DNA from: Ignavibacteriota bacterium
Lineage (GTDB): Bacteria; Bacteroidota; Ignavibacteria; SZUA-365
Assembly (NCBI GenBank): GCA_016218045.1
Contig: JACRFB010000016.1
Span: forward strand, 50,591-114,590
Direction: 5' to 3'
DNA length: 64,000 nucleotides
The notes under the pieces are model-generated. The model was not told the DNA's origin. It searched no databases and saw only the letters and a program-made list of their open reading frames with translations. Positions 35,179 through 45,938 of the stretch are shown piece by piece. The translations under genes were made by a program, and so were the position numbers. The number at the start of each line of letters is the position of its first letter. Positions within the stretch are counted from its first letter, which is position 1.

Positions 35179-37221
35179 TTAACGCGCCGGACAGTGCGTG
35201 TCGAGGAAGCTGAAAAATTCCCTGAACCAGAGTATCTGCTCCTGTGGCTTTAACACCCAGTGATTCTCATTCGGGTAAATCAAAAGCGTTGACGGGATGT
35301 GTTTTGTCTGGGCGACAGTGAACGCCTCCAGGCTTTGAGAGTACGGGACCCGAAAATCTTTTTCTCCGGTGACGATCAGGATGGGTGTGTCCCAGTTCTG
35401 TGAATACCGGTGAGGGGAGTGTTTGTCGTAGTTCGGGCGCGCTTTCGGATCCCAGTACGGGCCGCCGTTTTCCCAATTGGTGAACCACAACTCTTCCGTC
35501 GCACCGTACATGCTCTCGAGATTGAAAACGCCGCAATGAGACACAAACGCGCTGAAACGCTTTTGATGGTTGCCCGCGAGCCAGAACACCGCGTAGCCGC
35601 CAGCGCTTGCGCCGATCGCTGTGCACCGTTTTGCATCGATATACGGTTCCTTCAGCATTGCGTCATGCGCAGCGAGAATGTCCTGCATGGGCATGCCCCC
35701 CCAGTCGGTGCTGATCGCATCGTTCCACTCCTGACCGAAGCCGGGGAGTCCGCGTCTGTTCGGAGCGCAGACAACGTAGCCCTGTGATGCGAGCAGCAGG
35801 AAGTTCCATGCGTAGCTGAAGAACTGGCTCACGGTCGACTGCGGCCCGCCCTGGCAATAGGTGATCATCGGGTATTTCTTTGCCGGATTAAAGTCGGGAG
35901 GAAGCACCACCCAGCATTGCACCTTCTTTCCGTCGGAACTGCTTATCCACTTCTCCTCGATTTTTGCGGGCGCTATCCGGGCAAACGCCGCGCCGTTGAC
36001 ATCGGTAAGTTGCCGTGCTTCACCGCTCTTCAACGGATGAACGTAAAGCTCCGTCGGCCTGTTGTAATTGCGCCGACCGTAGACGAGGAATTTTCCGTCC
36101 CCCGAAATGTCCAGACCCGCATCATGATTATACCAGCCCTTGGTCAGTATCTTCCACGATCCGTCAGCCACCTGCATCTGATAGACCTGCACCGTGGCCT
36201 TGTCTTCGGCGGAGAAGTAGATTGACTTTGAATCTGGAGCCCAGACCGTTGTGCCGACCCACTGGTCCAGACTTTTCGAGAGTTCCAGAATTTTTCCCGA
36301 CACACGGTCGTACAGCATCAAACGATTCCGGTCGGCTTCATGGCCGGCTCGTTCCATCGAATGAAAGGCTATCCACTTGCCGTCCGGCGAGTAGTGCGGA
36401 TCCTTGTCAAAACCATTCATACCCTGCGTGATGTTGCGCGCCGGGCCTCCGGCGACGGAAACGAGATAGATGTCGGAATTGGTACTCTCAGCAAAATCGT
36501 TGACTTTTTTCGACGTGTAGGCGATCTCTTTGCTGTCCGGGGACCATGCGATCTCGCTACCTCCTCCGAAGGGCTTTAGCGGAGTTTCCCATTTTTCGTC
36601 CTGCATGAGATCTCGCGCCCCGGTACCATCGGCCTTCACCACAAAAAGGTGGCTTGCATATTCGTCCTCCCAGGTATCCCAATGCCGTACGGGAAGCTGC
36701 GTGTAGACGCGTGCATTTGCTTTCGCGAGATCGGGGTATTTCTCCGCGAGCGTGCGGCCGACTTTTACATCCGATGTGTAACTGAACATCGACGCGTCCG
36801 GCGACCACGCCAGATTATCAACTCCCTGTTCCACATTGGTGATTTTGTTCGCTTCGCCCCCGCTGGGATCAATAACATAGATCTGCGGCGCTCCGTCGCG
36901 TGTCGAAAGAAATGCGATCCGTTTGCCATCAGGCGACCAGCGGCCGCTGTAGTCCGCCGCTTTTGATGTTGTCAACTGTCGTGGCTCTCCGCCTGCGACA
37001 GGAACAAGGTACAGATCCGTGCTACCCCGATTCTCGGTGATGTTCGGGCTGTTCATTGAGAAAAGCACCCACTTGCCGTCGGGTGATATCTGGGGATCGT
37101 TCACACGTTTCAAGGACCAAAGCAGCTCCGGTGTCATGCGGTCCTGCGCTGAAGTAACAGACGCGGTTGCAAGGACAAGGAGGAGGGTTGCGAGTATGTA
37201 CCGACAACTGCGATTACGCAT
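35179..37221 (-). CDS. Exported S9 family serine peptidase
   Basis: This 680-residue prolyl-oligopeptidase-family protein has a signal peptide (MRNRSCRYILATLLLVLATASVTSAQ). An N-terminal beta-propeller follows with several WD40/PD40-type repeats (SPDGKWVLFSM, SPDGKRIAFLST, SPDSKEIAYTS, SPDGKWIAFHS). The alpha/beta-hydrolase domain spans about 430-680. The nucleophile Ser lies in GASAGGYAVF, the Asp in VTGEKDFRVP and the His in NENHWVLKP. The likely role is cleavage of short peptides in the periplasm. The start is the ATG at 37221; upstream codons in frame lack homology and run into the divergent DUF5916 gene promoter region. Confidence 0.93.
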   Translation of the reverse strand: MRNRSCRYILATLLLVLATASVTSAQDRMTPELLWSLKRVNDPQISPDGKWVLFSMNSPNITENRGSTDLYLVPVAGGEPRQLTTSKAADYSGRWSPDGKRIAFLSTRDGAPQIYVIDPSGGEANKITNVEQGVDNLAWSPDASMFSYTSDVKVGRTLAEKYPDLAKANARVYTQLPVRHWDTWEDEYASHLFVVKADGTGARDLMQDEKWETPLKPFGGGSEIAWSPDSKEIAYTSKKVNDFAESTNSDIYLVSVAGGPARNITQGMNGFDKDPHYSPDGKWIAFHSMERAGHEADRNRLMLYDRVSGKILELSKSLDQWVGTTVWAPDSKSIYFSAEDKATVQVYQMQVADGSWKILTKGWYNHDAGLDISGDGKFLVYGRRNYNRPTELYVHPLKSGEARQLTDVNGAAFARIAPAKIEEKWISSSDGKKVQCWVVLPPDFNPAKKYPMITYCQGGPQSTVSQFFSYAWNFLLLASQGYVVCAPNRRGLPGFGQEWNDAISTDWGGMPMQDILAAHDAMLKEPYIDAKRCTAIGASAGGYAVFWLAGNHQKRFSAFVSHCGVFNLESMYGATEELWFTNWENGGPYWDPKARPNYDKHSPHRYSQNWDTPILIVTGEKDFRVPYSQSLEAFTVAQTKHIPSTLLIYPNENHWVLKPQEQILWFREFFSFLDTHCPAR

Positions 37222-37421
37222 TTGAACTGGCTCCGAAGTGAATTCGACATTGTGCGCCCCAGTCCTTGGTACGGGAAGACGGCGCATCCCAAATATAGCC
37301 GCTTCGCGCTTTGCGCTCCACATCCGTTCCGGGAAACCCGATGCAACCTACGGCGTACCACTGCGTATGAATGAGATTGTCCGTTTCCAGTCCTTGTTCC
37401 TTTAGTAGTGACGATTCGTGC

Positions 37422-39743
37422 ATGGCACCATTCTCCCGCATCCTCTTCCTGTGTTGCCTGTGTGTGACAATAAGCTCCATTGCACCTGCGGCACTTTTTT
37501 CACAGGCGGGAGCGTCGAATGACGTCCCGGTCTTCAGCCCGAACGAGAAACCGATCCTGAACGCCGTACGCACATCCTCGCGCATTGTGGTCGACGGCCG
37601 TATCGATGAATCGGCGTGGAGCAACGCGGCGGTGGCGGAGAATTTTTCCGAGACCTATCCGGGTGAGAGGACACAACCCCCGATCGGCATCCGCGCGCGT
37701 CTGATGTATGATGACGACAACTTGTATATCGCATTCCAGATTCGGGACGATCCGCGCAAGGTGCGGGCGAGTCTCTGCGACCGTGATGAAATCTGGAACG
37801 ACGATTACTGCGGCATCATCCTGTACACGTACGGCGACGCTACCTGGGGATATTTCATCGCGGCAAATCCGCTGGGGATTCAGGGCGAAACGCGACTCTC
37901 CTCGAGTTCCGGAGAGGAGGTGAGTTTTGACCTCGTATACTCGTCTGCCGGGCGTATCACCGACGATGGGTATGAAATAGAGATGGCTGTACCTTTTGCC
38001 TCCCTCCGGTTTCCGGAACGCGTGGTGCAGGAGTGGAGAGGGACGTTTTGGATCACGCATCCGCGCGAAAGCCGGAGTACTTACTCCTGGGCTTCCTACC
38101 GCCGCAATGATCCATGCGAGTTATGTCAGGCGGGCACATTTGCCGGGATCGCGGGAGTGGTGCCCGGCAGCAATCTCGAACTCTTGCCGGCCTTTGTTGC
38201 CAGACAATCGTCTGCCCTCGTGGCTGACGAGAACAAGAACACACGCCTGTCGCATGACGACATCAAGGGAGAACCATCTCTCGGCCTGCGCTACACGTTC
38301 AGCTCGTCCACGTCCGCTGAAGCCGCAGTGAATCCCGACTACAGCCAGGTCGAATCGGATCCTTCGCAGATCGACATTAATACGACCTTTGCCCTGTACT
38401 ATGATGAACGCCGCCCGTTTTTCCAGGAAGGGAGCGACCTGCTGCGTACACCCATTACGGCGGTGTATACGCGCTCGATAAATAATCCGCTCGTCGCTGC
38501 CAAGTTCACATCTCGATTCGGCCGCACCGGAATTCAGTACCTCGGGGCGTATGATGAGACGTCGCCGGTGATCCTGCCTTTCGAAGAACAGAGCGCCATC
38601 CTGCAAAATGTGGGTGCCAGCACCGTATCGATACTGCGTGCAAAACACTCGTTCCTCGAGGATTCGTTTGTCGGTCTCCTGCTTGCCGACAGAAGGTATG
38701 AGAAAATCGGAAGCGGGAGTTTGGCGGGCATCGACGGTATGGTGCGCTTCCTCACTCACTACAAGATCCGCGCCCAGGCGTTGCTCAGCCGCACCGCCGA
38801 GGCCGTCGCTCCAGAAATAACTGCAGGCACGGGTATCGATGCGATTCTTCTGGATGAAGGGCGTCACTCGACGCGCTTTGACGGGGAGAAATTCCTCGGG
38901 CATGCCTACCGCTTCAGTGTGGAACGGGAAGCGGAAGCATGGTCGTGGGAGTGGAGCGTCTCCGAAACATCTCCGCTGTTCCGCGCATCAACAGGATTTG
39001 TGACACAGGCTGCGCGCCGCCAAATCAATGTCTGGAATGGGTACACCTTCTATCCTGCATCGGGATTCATTGATCGGATCACTCCGAATCTCAGCGTGGG
39101 CCGCGTGTGGAACACGGGCGGCATCATCAAAGACGAGTGGATCATGCCCGAACTGTCGATACAGATGAAAGGCATGACGAATCTCACACTCGGATGGCTG
39201 ACCAGCGACGAGTTGTTCCGGAACACGCAGTTGAACGGTATCCGCCGCGGATCCATCCGCGTGAACAGCAATTTCAGCGAACCGGTGCGCGCCGGATTCT
39301 TCGTGATGTACGGCCGGACGATCGCGCGATCGCTCGCGGTGCCCGTATTGGGCCGCGGCACGGAAGTGTCACTCTGGGCCTCTATCAAACCGATGCAGAA
39401 TGTAAAGATCGAACCGGAATACTCGTTTCAGGAGCTGAACCATCCGAAAACCAACGCCAACATTTTCCGTGGCTATATCCTGCGGACACGCGTCAGTTAT
39501 CAGTTTACACGCGAGCTGTTTTTGCGCCTCGTTGTGGAGTACAACGACTTCTCCCGCTCGCTCGCCGTTGAACCACTGCTTACCTATCGGCTCAATCCGT
39601 TCTCGATCTTTTATATAGGATCCACGCACGGGTTGTTCGAATTGCCCGCGGTTGCGCCCTCCGACGACATGAGAAGACCGTGGGAATTTGGTCAACACTC
39701 CCGCCAATTCTTCCTGAAGTTCCAGTACCTCTTTCAGGTGTAA
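37422..39743 (+). CDS. DUF5916 outer-membrane protein with CBM9-like N-domain
   Basis: This 773-residue protein has a signal peptide (through ALFSQA). A carbohydrate-binding family 9-like domain at residues about 40-230 contains RIVVDGRIDESAW, DDDNLYIAFQIRD and GYEIEMAVPFASLRF. The DUF5916 region follows, rich in alternating beta-strand pattern (ALYYDERRPFFQEGSDLL), and the C-terminal segment ends in an aromatic FLKFQYLFQV typical of outer-membrane barrels. It is probably an outer-membrane beta-barrel of unknown transport or binding role. The start is the ATG at 37422. It is divergent from the S9 peptidase gene, with about 200 bp between start codons. Confidence 0.85.
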   Translation: MAPFSRILFLCCLCVTISSIAPAALFSQAGASNDVPVFSPNEKPILNAVRTSSRIVVDGRIDESAWSNAAVAENFSETYPGERTQPPIGIRARLMYDDDNLYIAFQIRDDPRKVRASLCDRDEIWNDDYCGIILYTYGDATWGYFIAANPLGIQGETRLSSSSGEEVSFDLVYSSAGRITDDGYEIEMAVPFASLRFPERVVQEWRGTFWITHPRESRSTYSWASYRRNDPCELCQAGTFAGIAGVVPGSNLELLPAFVARQSSALVADENKNTRLSHDDIKGEPSLGLRYTFSSSTSAEAAVNPDYSQVESDPSQIDINTTFALYYDERRPFFQEGSDLLRTPITAVYTRSINNPLVAAKFTSRFGRTGIQYLGAYDETSPVILPFEEQSAILQNVGASTVSILRAKHSFLEDSFVGLLLADRRYEKIGSGSLAGIDGMVRFLTHYKIRAQALLSRTAEAVAPEITAGTGIDAILLDEGRHSTRFDGEKFLGHAYRFSVEREAEAWSWEWSVSETSPLFRASTGFVTQAARRQINVWNGYTFYPASGFIDRITPNLSVGRVWNTGGIIKDEWIMPELSIQMKGMTNLTLGWLTSDELFRNTQLNGIRRGSIRVNSNFSEPVRAGFFVMYGRTIARSLAVPVLGRGTEVSLWASIKPMQNVKIEPEYSFQELNHPKTNANIFRGYILRTRVSYQFTRELFLRLVVEYNDFSRSLAVEPLLTYRLNPFSIFYIGSTHGLFELPAVAPSDDMRRPWEFGQHSRQFFLKFQYLFQV

Positions 39744-39859
39744 GACGCGAGCTTACGGCTGAACATATTTCCTCTCGACGCTCGTTCAGCCGCGCCACTG
39801 GTGCGGGAGTGCGACTGCTCGTGACCTGCTGATCGCCCGCACGGCGGTGGTGGTGCGAT

Positions 39860-40993
39860 TTATTCCGCGGCAGTCTCCGGAACAAAGGCAAGCACCTCCT
39901 CGACGATGGTATCGATGATCTCTTCCTCTTTCAATCGTCGGACCACTTCCCCCTTGCGATAGAGGATGCCCACACCCTTGCCGGCGGCTATGCCGATGTC
40001 GGCTTCACTGGCTTCACCCGGACCGTTGACAACACAGCCGAGGAGGGCGATTTTCACTGGCTTCTTGATACCGCGAAGGCGCTCTTCCAGCTCATTTGTG
40101 ATTTTGAACAGGTCCACTTCGAGGCGACCGCAGGTCGGACATGCAATGATCTCAATTGACCTCTGTGCGAGCCCGAGCGAGCGAAGGATCTCTTTTCCCA
40201 CCTCGACTTCTTTGTACGGTTCGTCGGTGAGCGAGACCCGGATGGTGTCGCCGATCCCCTCGGCAAGCAGCGTTCCGATGCCGACCGCAGATTTGATGGT
40301 ACCCACCCTGGTAGTTCCCGCTTCCGTCACACCGAGATGCAGAGGGTAATCGGTGCGCTCCGCCAGTGTGCGGTAAGCTTCGATCATCAGTTTTACATCG
40401 GTGGATTTGACGGAGATGATCACGTCACGGAATCCGAACTCCTCGCAGATCGACGCATGACGCATGGCGCTCTCAAACAGAGCTTCCGCAGTCGGATATC
40501 CGTGTTTCGCGAGGATGTCCTCCTCGAGCGAACCGGAATTGACGCCGATGCGTATCGGGGTTCCTCGTTCCTTCGCTGCTCCGAGAACCTGATGGATGCG
40601 CTCAATCGAGCCGATGTTGCCCGGGTTGATGCGCACCTTCGCCACGCCGGCTTTGATCGACTCGAGCGCGAAGATGTGATTGAAATGGATGTCGGCAACG
40701 ATGGGGAGTTTAGATCTGCGAACAAGCTCTGCCATGGAGGCGGCGGCTTCCTTATCGTTCACCGTAATGCGCACAATGTCGCAGCCCGCCTCCGCCGCTT
40801 CATCGATCTGTCGCAGCGTTCCATCAATATCGTTCGTTTTTGTCTTGGTCATCGTCTGGACGCTGATGGGCGCGTCTCCGCCGATGGGAATATCACCCAC
40901 GTACACCTGCCGTGTACGGCGGCGGACCGCCTTTACCTGCGGCGCCTGCCAGACGGGTGCATGCGGATTTTGTAGGACGGGGATCTCTATCAT
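39860..40993 (-). CDS. ispG: 4-hydroxy-3-methylbut-2-enyl-diphosphate synthase
   Basis: This 377-residue MEP-pathway enzyme converts methylerythritol cyclodiphosphate to HMBPP using a [4Fe-4S] cluster. The TIM-barrel part has VYVGDIPIGGDAPISVQTMTKT-type sequence near the N-terminus and RINPGNIGS. The cluster Cys lie in IACPTCGR and GCVVNGPGEASEAD near the C-terminus. The length fits the short bacterial form without the plant-type insert. The gene lies 70 bp downstream of the rhomboid gene on the same strand, probably one transcript. It feeds isoprenoid supply for uppS. Confidence 0.96.
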   Translation of the reverse strand: MIEIPVLQNPHAPVWQAPQVKAVRRRTRQVYVGDIPIGGDAPISVQTMTKTKTNDIDGTLRQIDEAAEAGCDIVRITVNDKEAAASMAELVRRSKLPIVADIHFNHIFALESIKAGVAKVRINPGNIGSIERIHQVLGAAKERGTPIRIGVNSGSLEEDILAKHGYPTAEALFESAMRHASICEEFGFRDVIISVKSTDVKLMIEAYRTLAERTDYPLHLGVTEAGTTRVGTIKSAVGIGTLLAEGIGDTIRVSLTDEPYKEVEVGKEILRSLGLAQRSIEIIACPTCGRLEVDLFKITNELEERLRGIKKPVKIALLGCVVNGPGEASEADIGIAAGKGVGILYRKGEVVRRLKEEEIIDTIVEEVLAFVPETAAE

Positions 40994-41063
40994 GGATGTA
41001 GCATGCTCTCAGGAAAATGTTGATGGTGTGTGCGTGTCCGGGTGTCTGTGCGACGGAAGGACG

Positions 41064-42002
41064 TCAGCCGTTCTGGCCCTTGTCCGGATGTATCCTCTTG
41101 CTTGCGTCGAGGAGGAGCCGTTTTTCCTCTTCCGTCAAGGCCGAGTAGCCCTGTTTGCCGATCTTGTCCAATATCTCGTCGATGAGGTGCTGGTACCGCT
41201 CAAACTCGGTGTCACTTGTGCTTGATGTGCGGGAAGAAGGAGTAAGGGGGTGCACTGTCGCCTGATATATTCTCTCGCTGCCTGCACTGGAGTACCGATC
41301 CGTGCTCCTGCCTCGCGATGAGACGCGGCGCAGCATCATATCGATCATTCCGCGATTGTCGAGCAAAACCCAGATCGCTCCGAGTATGGCTCCACCCAAA
41401 TGCGCCATGTGGGCGACACCTTCGCGTGATCCTGTGACACCGTAAAAAACCTCGATGGCGATGAGACCGGTAATGAGATACTTCGCCTTGAGTGGCAGGA
41501 AGAAATAGATGTACACGTATCTGTTCGGAAACAGCATCGCGAATGCTACGAGGACGCCGTACACACCGCCGGACGCACCGATCGTGGCTCCCGGCGAAGA
41601 AAACAACGGGGCGACGAGGAGGTTGGAAAGCCCGCCTGCTATTCCGCAGGCGATAAAGAACAGCAAGAACTTTTTTGATCCCCACGTGTTCTCGACTTCC
41701 ATGCCGAACATCCACAGCATCAGCATGTTCATAAAGATGTGCCAGAAGTCCAGATGGATGAACATGTACGAAATAAGCTGCCAGGGAAGAAATCCTTCGC
41801 CGAGCGGCCAGAGGAACATATACTCGGCGAAATAGCGCGACAACGGCTCTCCTGCGATGGTCAGGACACCGCCGGAAATCAGATTGGCAAAGAGAAAGAC
41901 TCCCAGATTCGCGATGATCAAATACTTGATCACGGGAGGGAAAAAGCTAAAACTCCCGAATTGAGGGCGATACTCGCCAGGTTCATATCGTTGATAGGCC
42001 AT
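41064..42002 (-). CDS. Rhomboid intramembrane serine protease
   Basis: This 312-residue protein has six hydrophobic helices between residues about 25 and 215. The catalytic dyad is visible: Ser144 in IGASGGVYG and His201 in HMAHLGGAILG, with the upstream HIFMNMLMLWMFG helix. It cleaves membrane-spanning helices of client proteins. A cytoplasmic C-terminal extension of about 95 residues is hydrophilic and ends with a helical module (DEILDKIGKQGYSALTEEEK), as seen in Bacteroidota rhomboids (DUF6576-like). The start was set at the ATG at 42002 (MAYQRYEPGEYRPQ). ispG follows 70 bp downstream. Confidence 0.92.
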   Translation of the reverse strand: MAYQRYEPGEYRPQFGSFSFFPPVIKYLIIANLGVFLFANLISGGVLTIAGEPLSRYFAEYMFLWPLGEGFLPWQLISYMFIHLDFWHIFMNMLMLWMFGMEVENTWGSKKFLLFFIACGIAGGLSNLLVAPLFSSPGATIGASGGVYGVLVAFAMLFPNRYVYIYFFLPLKAKYLITGLIAIEVFYGVTGSREGVAHMAHLGGAILGAIWVLLDNRGMIDMMLRRVSSRGRSTDRYSSAGSERIYQATVHPLTPSSRTSSTSDTEFERYQHLIDEILDKIGKQGYSALTEEEKRLLLDASKRIHPDKGQNG

Positions 42003-42164
42003 TCTTTTTACGCTCTCTTCTGCAATGTACGAGAACACCCGCGAACCGACCTTCGTTCCGGTGGGGTGACGAACAAAGATACGCAGGTCGTCAACCGCTT
42101 CCCATACAGGGGATTGTCCGCACCTTGCGCGCGACTTTTTATCCCTGAGAAGAGGCGTTACAAT

Positions 42165-42198
42165 GAAACCGGGGACCCCACGAAACTGAGGTCCCCGG
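42165..42198 (-). terminator. Terminator after pgk
   Basis: On the minus strand, 25 bp past the pgk stop, a nine-base perfect stem (42190-42198 and 42169-42177, twelve-base loop) is followed by a short U run (AAA at 42165-42168 region). It probably ends the gapA-pgk transcript. Confidence 0.65.
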
Positions 42199-42222
42199 AA
42201 GATGTGTCAAAGTTTTTGTGTA

Positions 42223-43422
42223 TCAGATGCGGTCGTTCAGCGCGGCGACACCGGGAAGTGTTTTCCCTTCCAGGAATTCGAGAGAAGCGCCTCCTCCTGT
42301 CGAGACATGCGACACCGCGGTATCAAGGCCTGCCTGCGTGATGGCTGCGGCAGAGTCGCCTCCGCCCACCACTGTCACCGCACCGTTCCGTGTCGCATCG
42401 GCGAGCGCTTGAGCGATGGCGTTTGTGCCAGCCGCAAAATTCGACATCTCGAATACACCCATCGGACCGTTCCAGACGACGGTCTGTGAACCGGCGATGA
42501 TGCGGCTGAACTGTTTGACCGTCTCCGGACCGATGTCGAGACCCATCTTGTCGCCTGGCATCGCATCGACCTGTACCGGCCGGGCTTCTGCGTCGTTCGC
42601 AAATTCTGCCGCCACGATCGTGTCGATTGGGAGCACGAGATTTTTGCCCTGTGACGATGCCTTCTGTAGAATTTCTGCCGCGAGTCCCACCTTGTCAGCT
42701 TCAAGGAGGGATGTGCCGATTTCCCTCCCCTGAGCTTTGAAGAATGTGAACATCATGCCACCGCCGATAAGGAGGTTGTCGACCTTGTCGAGCAGATTCT
42801 GAATCACATCGATTTTACCGGAGATTTTTGCACCGCCGAGAATGGCTGTGTAGGGTCGGCGGGGCACTCCGACCGCCTGACCGAGATATTCAATTTCCTT
42901 CTCCATCAGCAGGCCTGCGACGGATAACGACAGGTGATGCGTCAATCCCTCTGTGGAGGCATGAGCGCGATGTGCCGAGCCGAACGCATCGTTCACAAAC
43001 ACTTCGCCGAGCCGTGCGAGCTGTGCGGCAAAGCCGGGATCGTTGGATTCTTCCTCCGCATGAAAGCGCAGATTTTCAAGCAGAAGGATCTCGCCGCTGT
43101 GTAATGCCGCTGCCATCGATTCCGTCTCCGCGCCGACGCTGTCGGGCGCAAATGCGATGTCACGCCCGAGAAGTTCCGACAGACGCTTTGCGACAGGTGC
43201 CAGAGAGTATTTTGGTGTGGGTTTGCCCTTGGGACGGCCGAGATGGCTCATCAGTATGATCGACGCGCCTTTTGACAGCAGGGCATTGATCGTTGGCAGT
43301 GAAGCGACAATGCGTGTATCGTCGGTGATGGCAAGCGCCTCGTCGAGCGGTACGTTGAAGTCGACACGCACCAGGCATCTCTTCCCGGTGAGGTCGACGT
43401 CATTGATCGTGAGTTTGTTCAT
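42223..43422 (-). CDS. pgk: Phosphoglycerate kinase
   Basis: This 399-residue enzyme transfers phosphate between 1,3-bisphosphoglycerate and ADP. The N-domain has the substrate-binding [11 protein letters not shown] and [10 protein letters not shown], followed by [19 protein letters not shown]. The C-domain has [19 protein letters not shown], the hinge and the nucleotide-binding [10 protein letters not shown] and [15 protein letters not shown]. The size is normal and all motifs are intact. It starts 30 bp after the gapA stop on the same strand, forming a gapA-pgk operon. Confidence 0.97.
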   Translation of the reverse strand: MNKLTINDVDLTGKRCLVRVDFNVPLDEALAITDDTRIVASLPTINALLSKGASIILMSHLGRPKGKPTPKYSLAPVAKRLSELLGRDIAFAPDSVGAETESMAAALHSGEILLLENLRFHAEEESNDPGFAAQLARLGEVFVNDAFGSAHRAHASTEGLTHHLSLSVAGLLMEKEIEYLGQAVGVPRRPYTAILGGAKISGKIDVIQNLLDKVDNLLIGGGMMFTFFKAQGREIGTSLLEADKVGLAAEILQKASSQGKNLVLPIDTIVAAEFANDAEARPVQVDAMPGDKMGLDIGPETVKQFSRIIAGSQTVVWNGPMGVFEMSNFAAGTNAIAQALADATRNGAVTVVGGGDSAAAITQAGLDTAVSHVSTGGGASLEFLEGKTLPGVAALNDRI

Positions 43423-43452
43423 GATTCGCGTGCGCTTGGATGTGAAGTGGGA

Positions 43453-44475
<1,023 letters not shown>

Positions 44476-44491
44476 TTATGTTTGCAGATGC

Positions 44492-44523
44492 GAAAATTAC
44501 GGTGCCCGCGGTAGAGGCCCAAA
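44492..44523 (-). promoter_or_regulatory. Candidate Bacteroidota-type promoter for gapA-pgk
   Basis: On the minus strand, TTTG (44520-44523) is followed after exactly 20 bases by TAATTTTC (44492-44499). The Bacteroidota primary-sigma consensus is TTTG, about 19-21 bases, then TAnnTTTG; only the last base differs. It lies about 50 bp upstream of the gapA start codon. Confidence 0.4.
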
Positions 44524-44529
44524 CAGGAA

Positions 44530-45915
44530 TCAGGGCAGTTTGGTTTGGATGAGCACATCCTCCGACCGCCGCAAATCGACAACATGATCGGCCTCCGCCG
44601 TCTTACCGACCTTCCGGTACGCTCTTTCGAGTAGCGTGAGCAGTGTATCGCGAATGCCGACCCTCGCGCGTTGATCACGAATCTGTATCCACGCGTGCTG
44701 CTCGGCGATCCTGTTGAGTTTGAAAATAACCTGCCCGGGCCTGTTGCTGTCGGCGATCGCCTCGCGTGTGACGCGGCGCAGGTGGCGCGTCACATCGATG
44801 CGCGGGACATCTTCCTCTTCGTATTGCCTGTTCCTCGCTACTGTCCGCGCGATGGTGGCGGAATCGACCGCCATGTCCTTGAGCCGTATCTTGTATGTCG
44901 GAGGCATACGAAGGCGGACTGCGTCAATTCTGTGCGTCGGGAATCCGCGCTGATCCATTGCGTACACGAGGCCCTGGCAAAAGTCCTTCGACATGTTCGT
45001 CGCGACAAAATTGAGACCGGCGGCGAGGATAAGATCACCCGTGGCCCCTGTGAAGAGCCCGAATTTCGACATCAGGCTTTGACGAAGAAAAACTGCTTGA
45101 TTATGCGACCGTTGAACATCACCGGCCGCAAGTCCCTTGCGGGTGCGCAAAAATTTGAGTGTGCTGACCGGATCCTTGTACCCGAGCATTTCAAGCACGC
45201 CCATCGCCTGACTGAAACCCACTTCCGCGTAGTATTTGATCGGACCACGCTTCGCAATTTCCTCGACGCGCCGAAGGAAGCCGGGGTACCCCGCGGCGCG
45301 CGCATTGGCGATAATGTTGAAGGATGTGGTGTCGGGGTATCCGAGATCGACGTACATGTCCCGCGGAATGGATGTGATTTCAACCACCGCGGAATCCGGA
45401 TTGACGGTGAAGAGGTGAATCGCATCCGCGCGCGCGCTCCGGCTGCCAATGCGTGAATCGACACCGACAAGGAGGATGTTGATGATGCGACCCCGTATCA
45501 ACGGCGCGCTCGAGATAGCTTTCAGCGTCGTGCGCAGCGCGGAGTCCTCCTGTGCGGGCACGGCGGGCAGGCGCCGTTGCCTGTCCGCGGAACTGCGCTG
45601 CGAGTCGGAGGTCGCTGCATCCGGCTCTGTGCTGGTCTCCTCGGCCTCACTCATAACGTCGCGAGCGGCTTGCTCCAGATGCTCTTTGTTCGCAGAGACA
45701 TACACATCGTCGGTCACGTCCTTCATGAGCCCGAGCAACGCAATACCCGCTCGTGCCGGTGTAGGCAGACCGGGGATGACTGCAGACAGCAGCCACCAGA
45801 GAAGAAGAATGCCAAGCGACCACAGAAACGCTTTCTTCATGAATCGGAAAAAGGGGCGCCGTTTTGTGCTCTTCTCGGGGTTGCCCTCTGACGAACGGCC
45901 TGCCTGGTTTTGCAT
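44530..45915 (-). CDS. LytR-CpsA-Psr (LCP) family protein
   Basis: This 461-residue protein has a short cytoplasmic N-terminus, a single membrane helix near residues 28-50 (KAFLWSLGILLLWWLLSAVI) and an extracytoplasmic LCP domain from about residue 145. The LCP domain contains NILLVGVDSRIGSRSARADAIHL, ITSIPRDMYVDL and, later, FNIIANARAAGYPG. By family knowledge LCP enzymes transfer polyprenyl-linked glycans to cell-wall acceptors; in Gram-negatives the role is less clear. The C-terminal 100 residues are helical and charged. The start was set at the ATG at 45915, 23 bp after the stop of the MetH-like gene, so they are probably co-transcribed. Confidence 0.84.
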   Translation of the reverse strand: MQNQAGRSSEGNPEKSTKRRPFFRFMKKAFLWSLGILLLWWLLSAVIPGLPTPARAGIALLGLMKDVTDDVYVSANKEHLEQAARDVMSEAEETSTEPDAATSDSQRSSADRQRRLPAVPAQEDSALRTTLKAISSAPLIRGRIINILLVGVDSRIGSRSARADAIHLFTVNPDSAVVEITSIPRDMYVDLGYPDTTSFNIIANARAAGYPGFLRRVEEIAKRGPIKYYAEVGFSQAMGVLEMLGYKDPVSTLKFLRTRKGLAAGDVQRSHNQAVFLRQSLMSKFGLFTGATGDLILAAGLNFVATNMSKDFCQGLVYAMDQRGFPTHRIDAVRLRMPPTYKIRLKDMAVDSATIARTVARNRQYEEEDVPRIDVTRHLRRVTREAIADSNRPGQVIFKLNRIAEQHAWIQIRDQRARVGIRDTLLTLLERAYRKVGKTAEADHVVDLRRSEDVLIQTKLP

Positions 45916-45938
45916 GGTGAGAATATCCCGCGATTGTC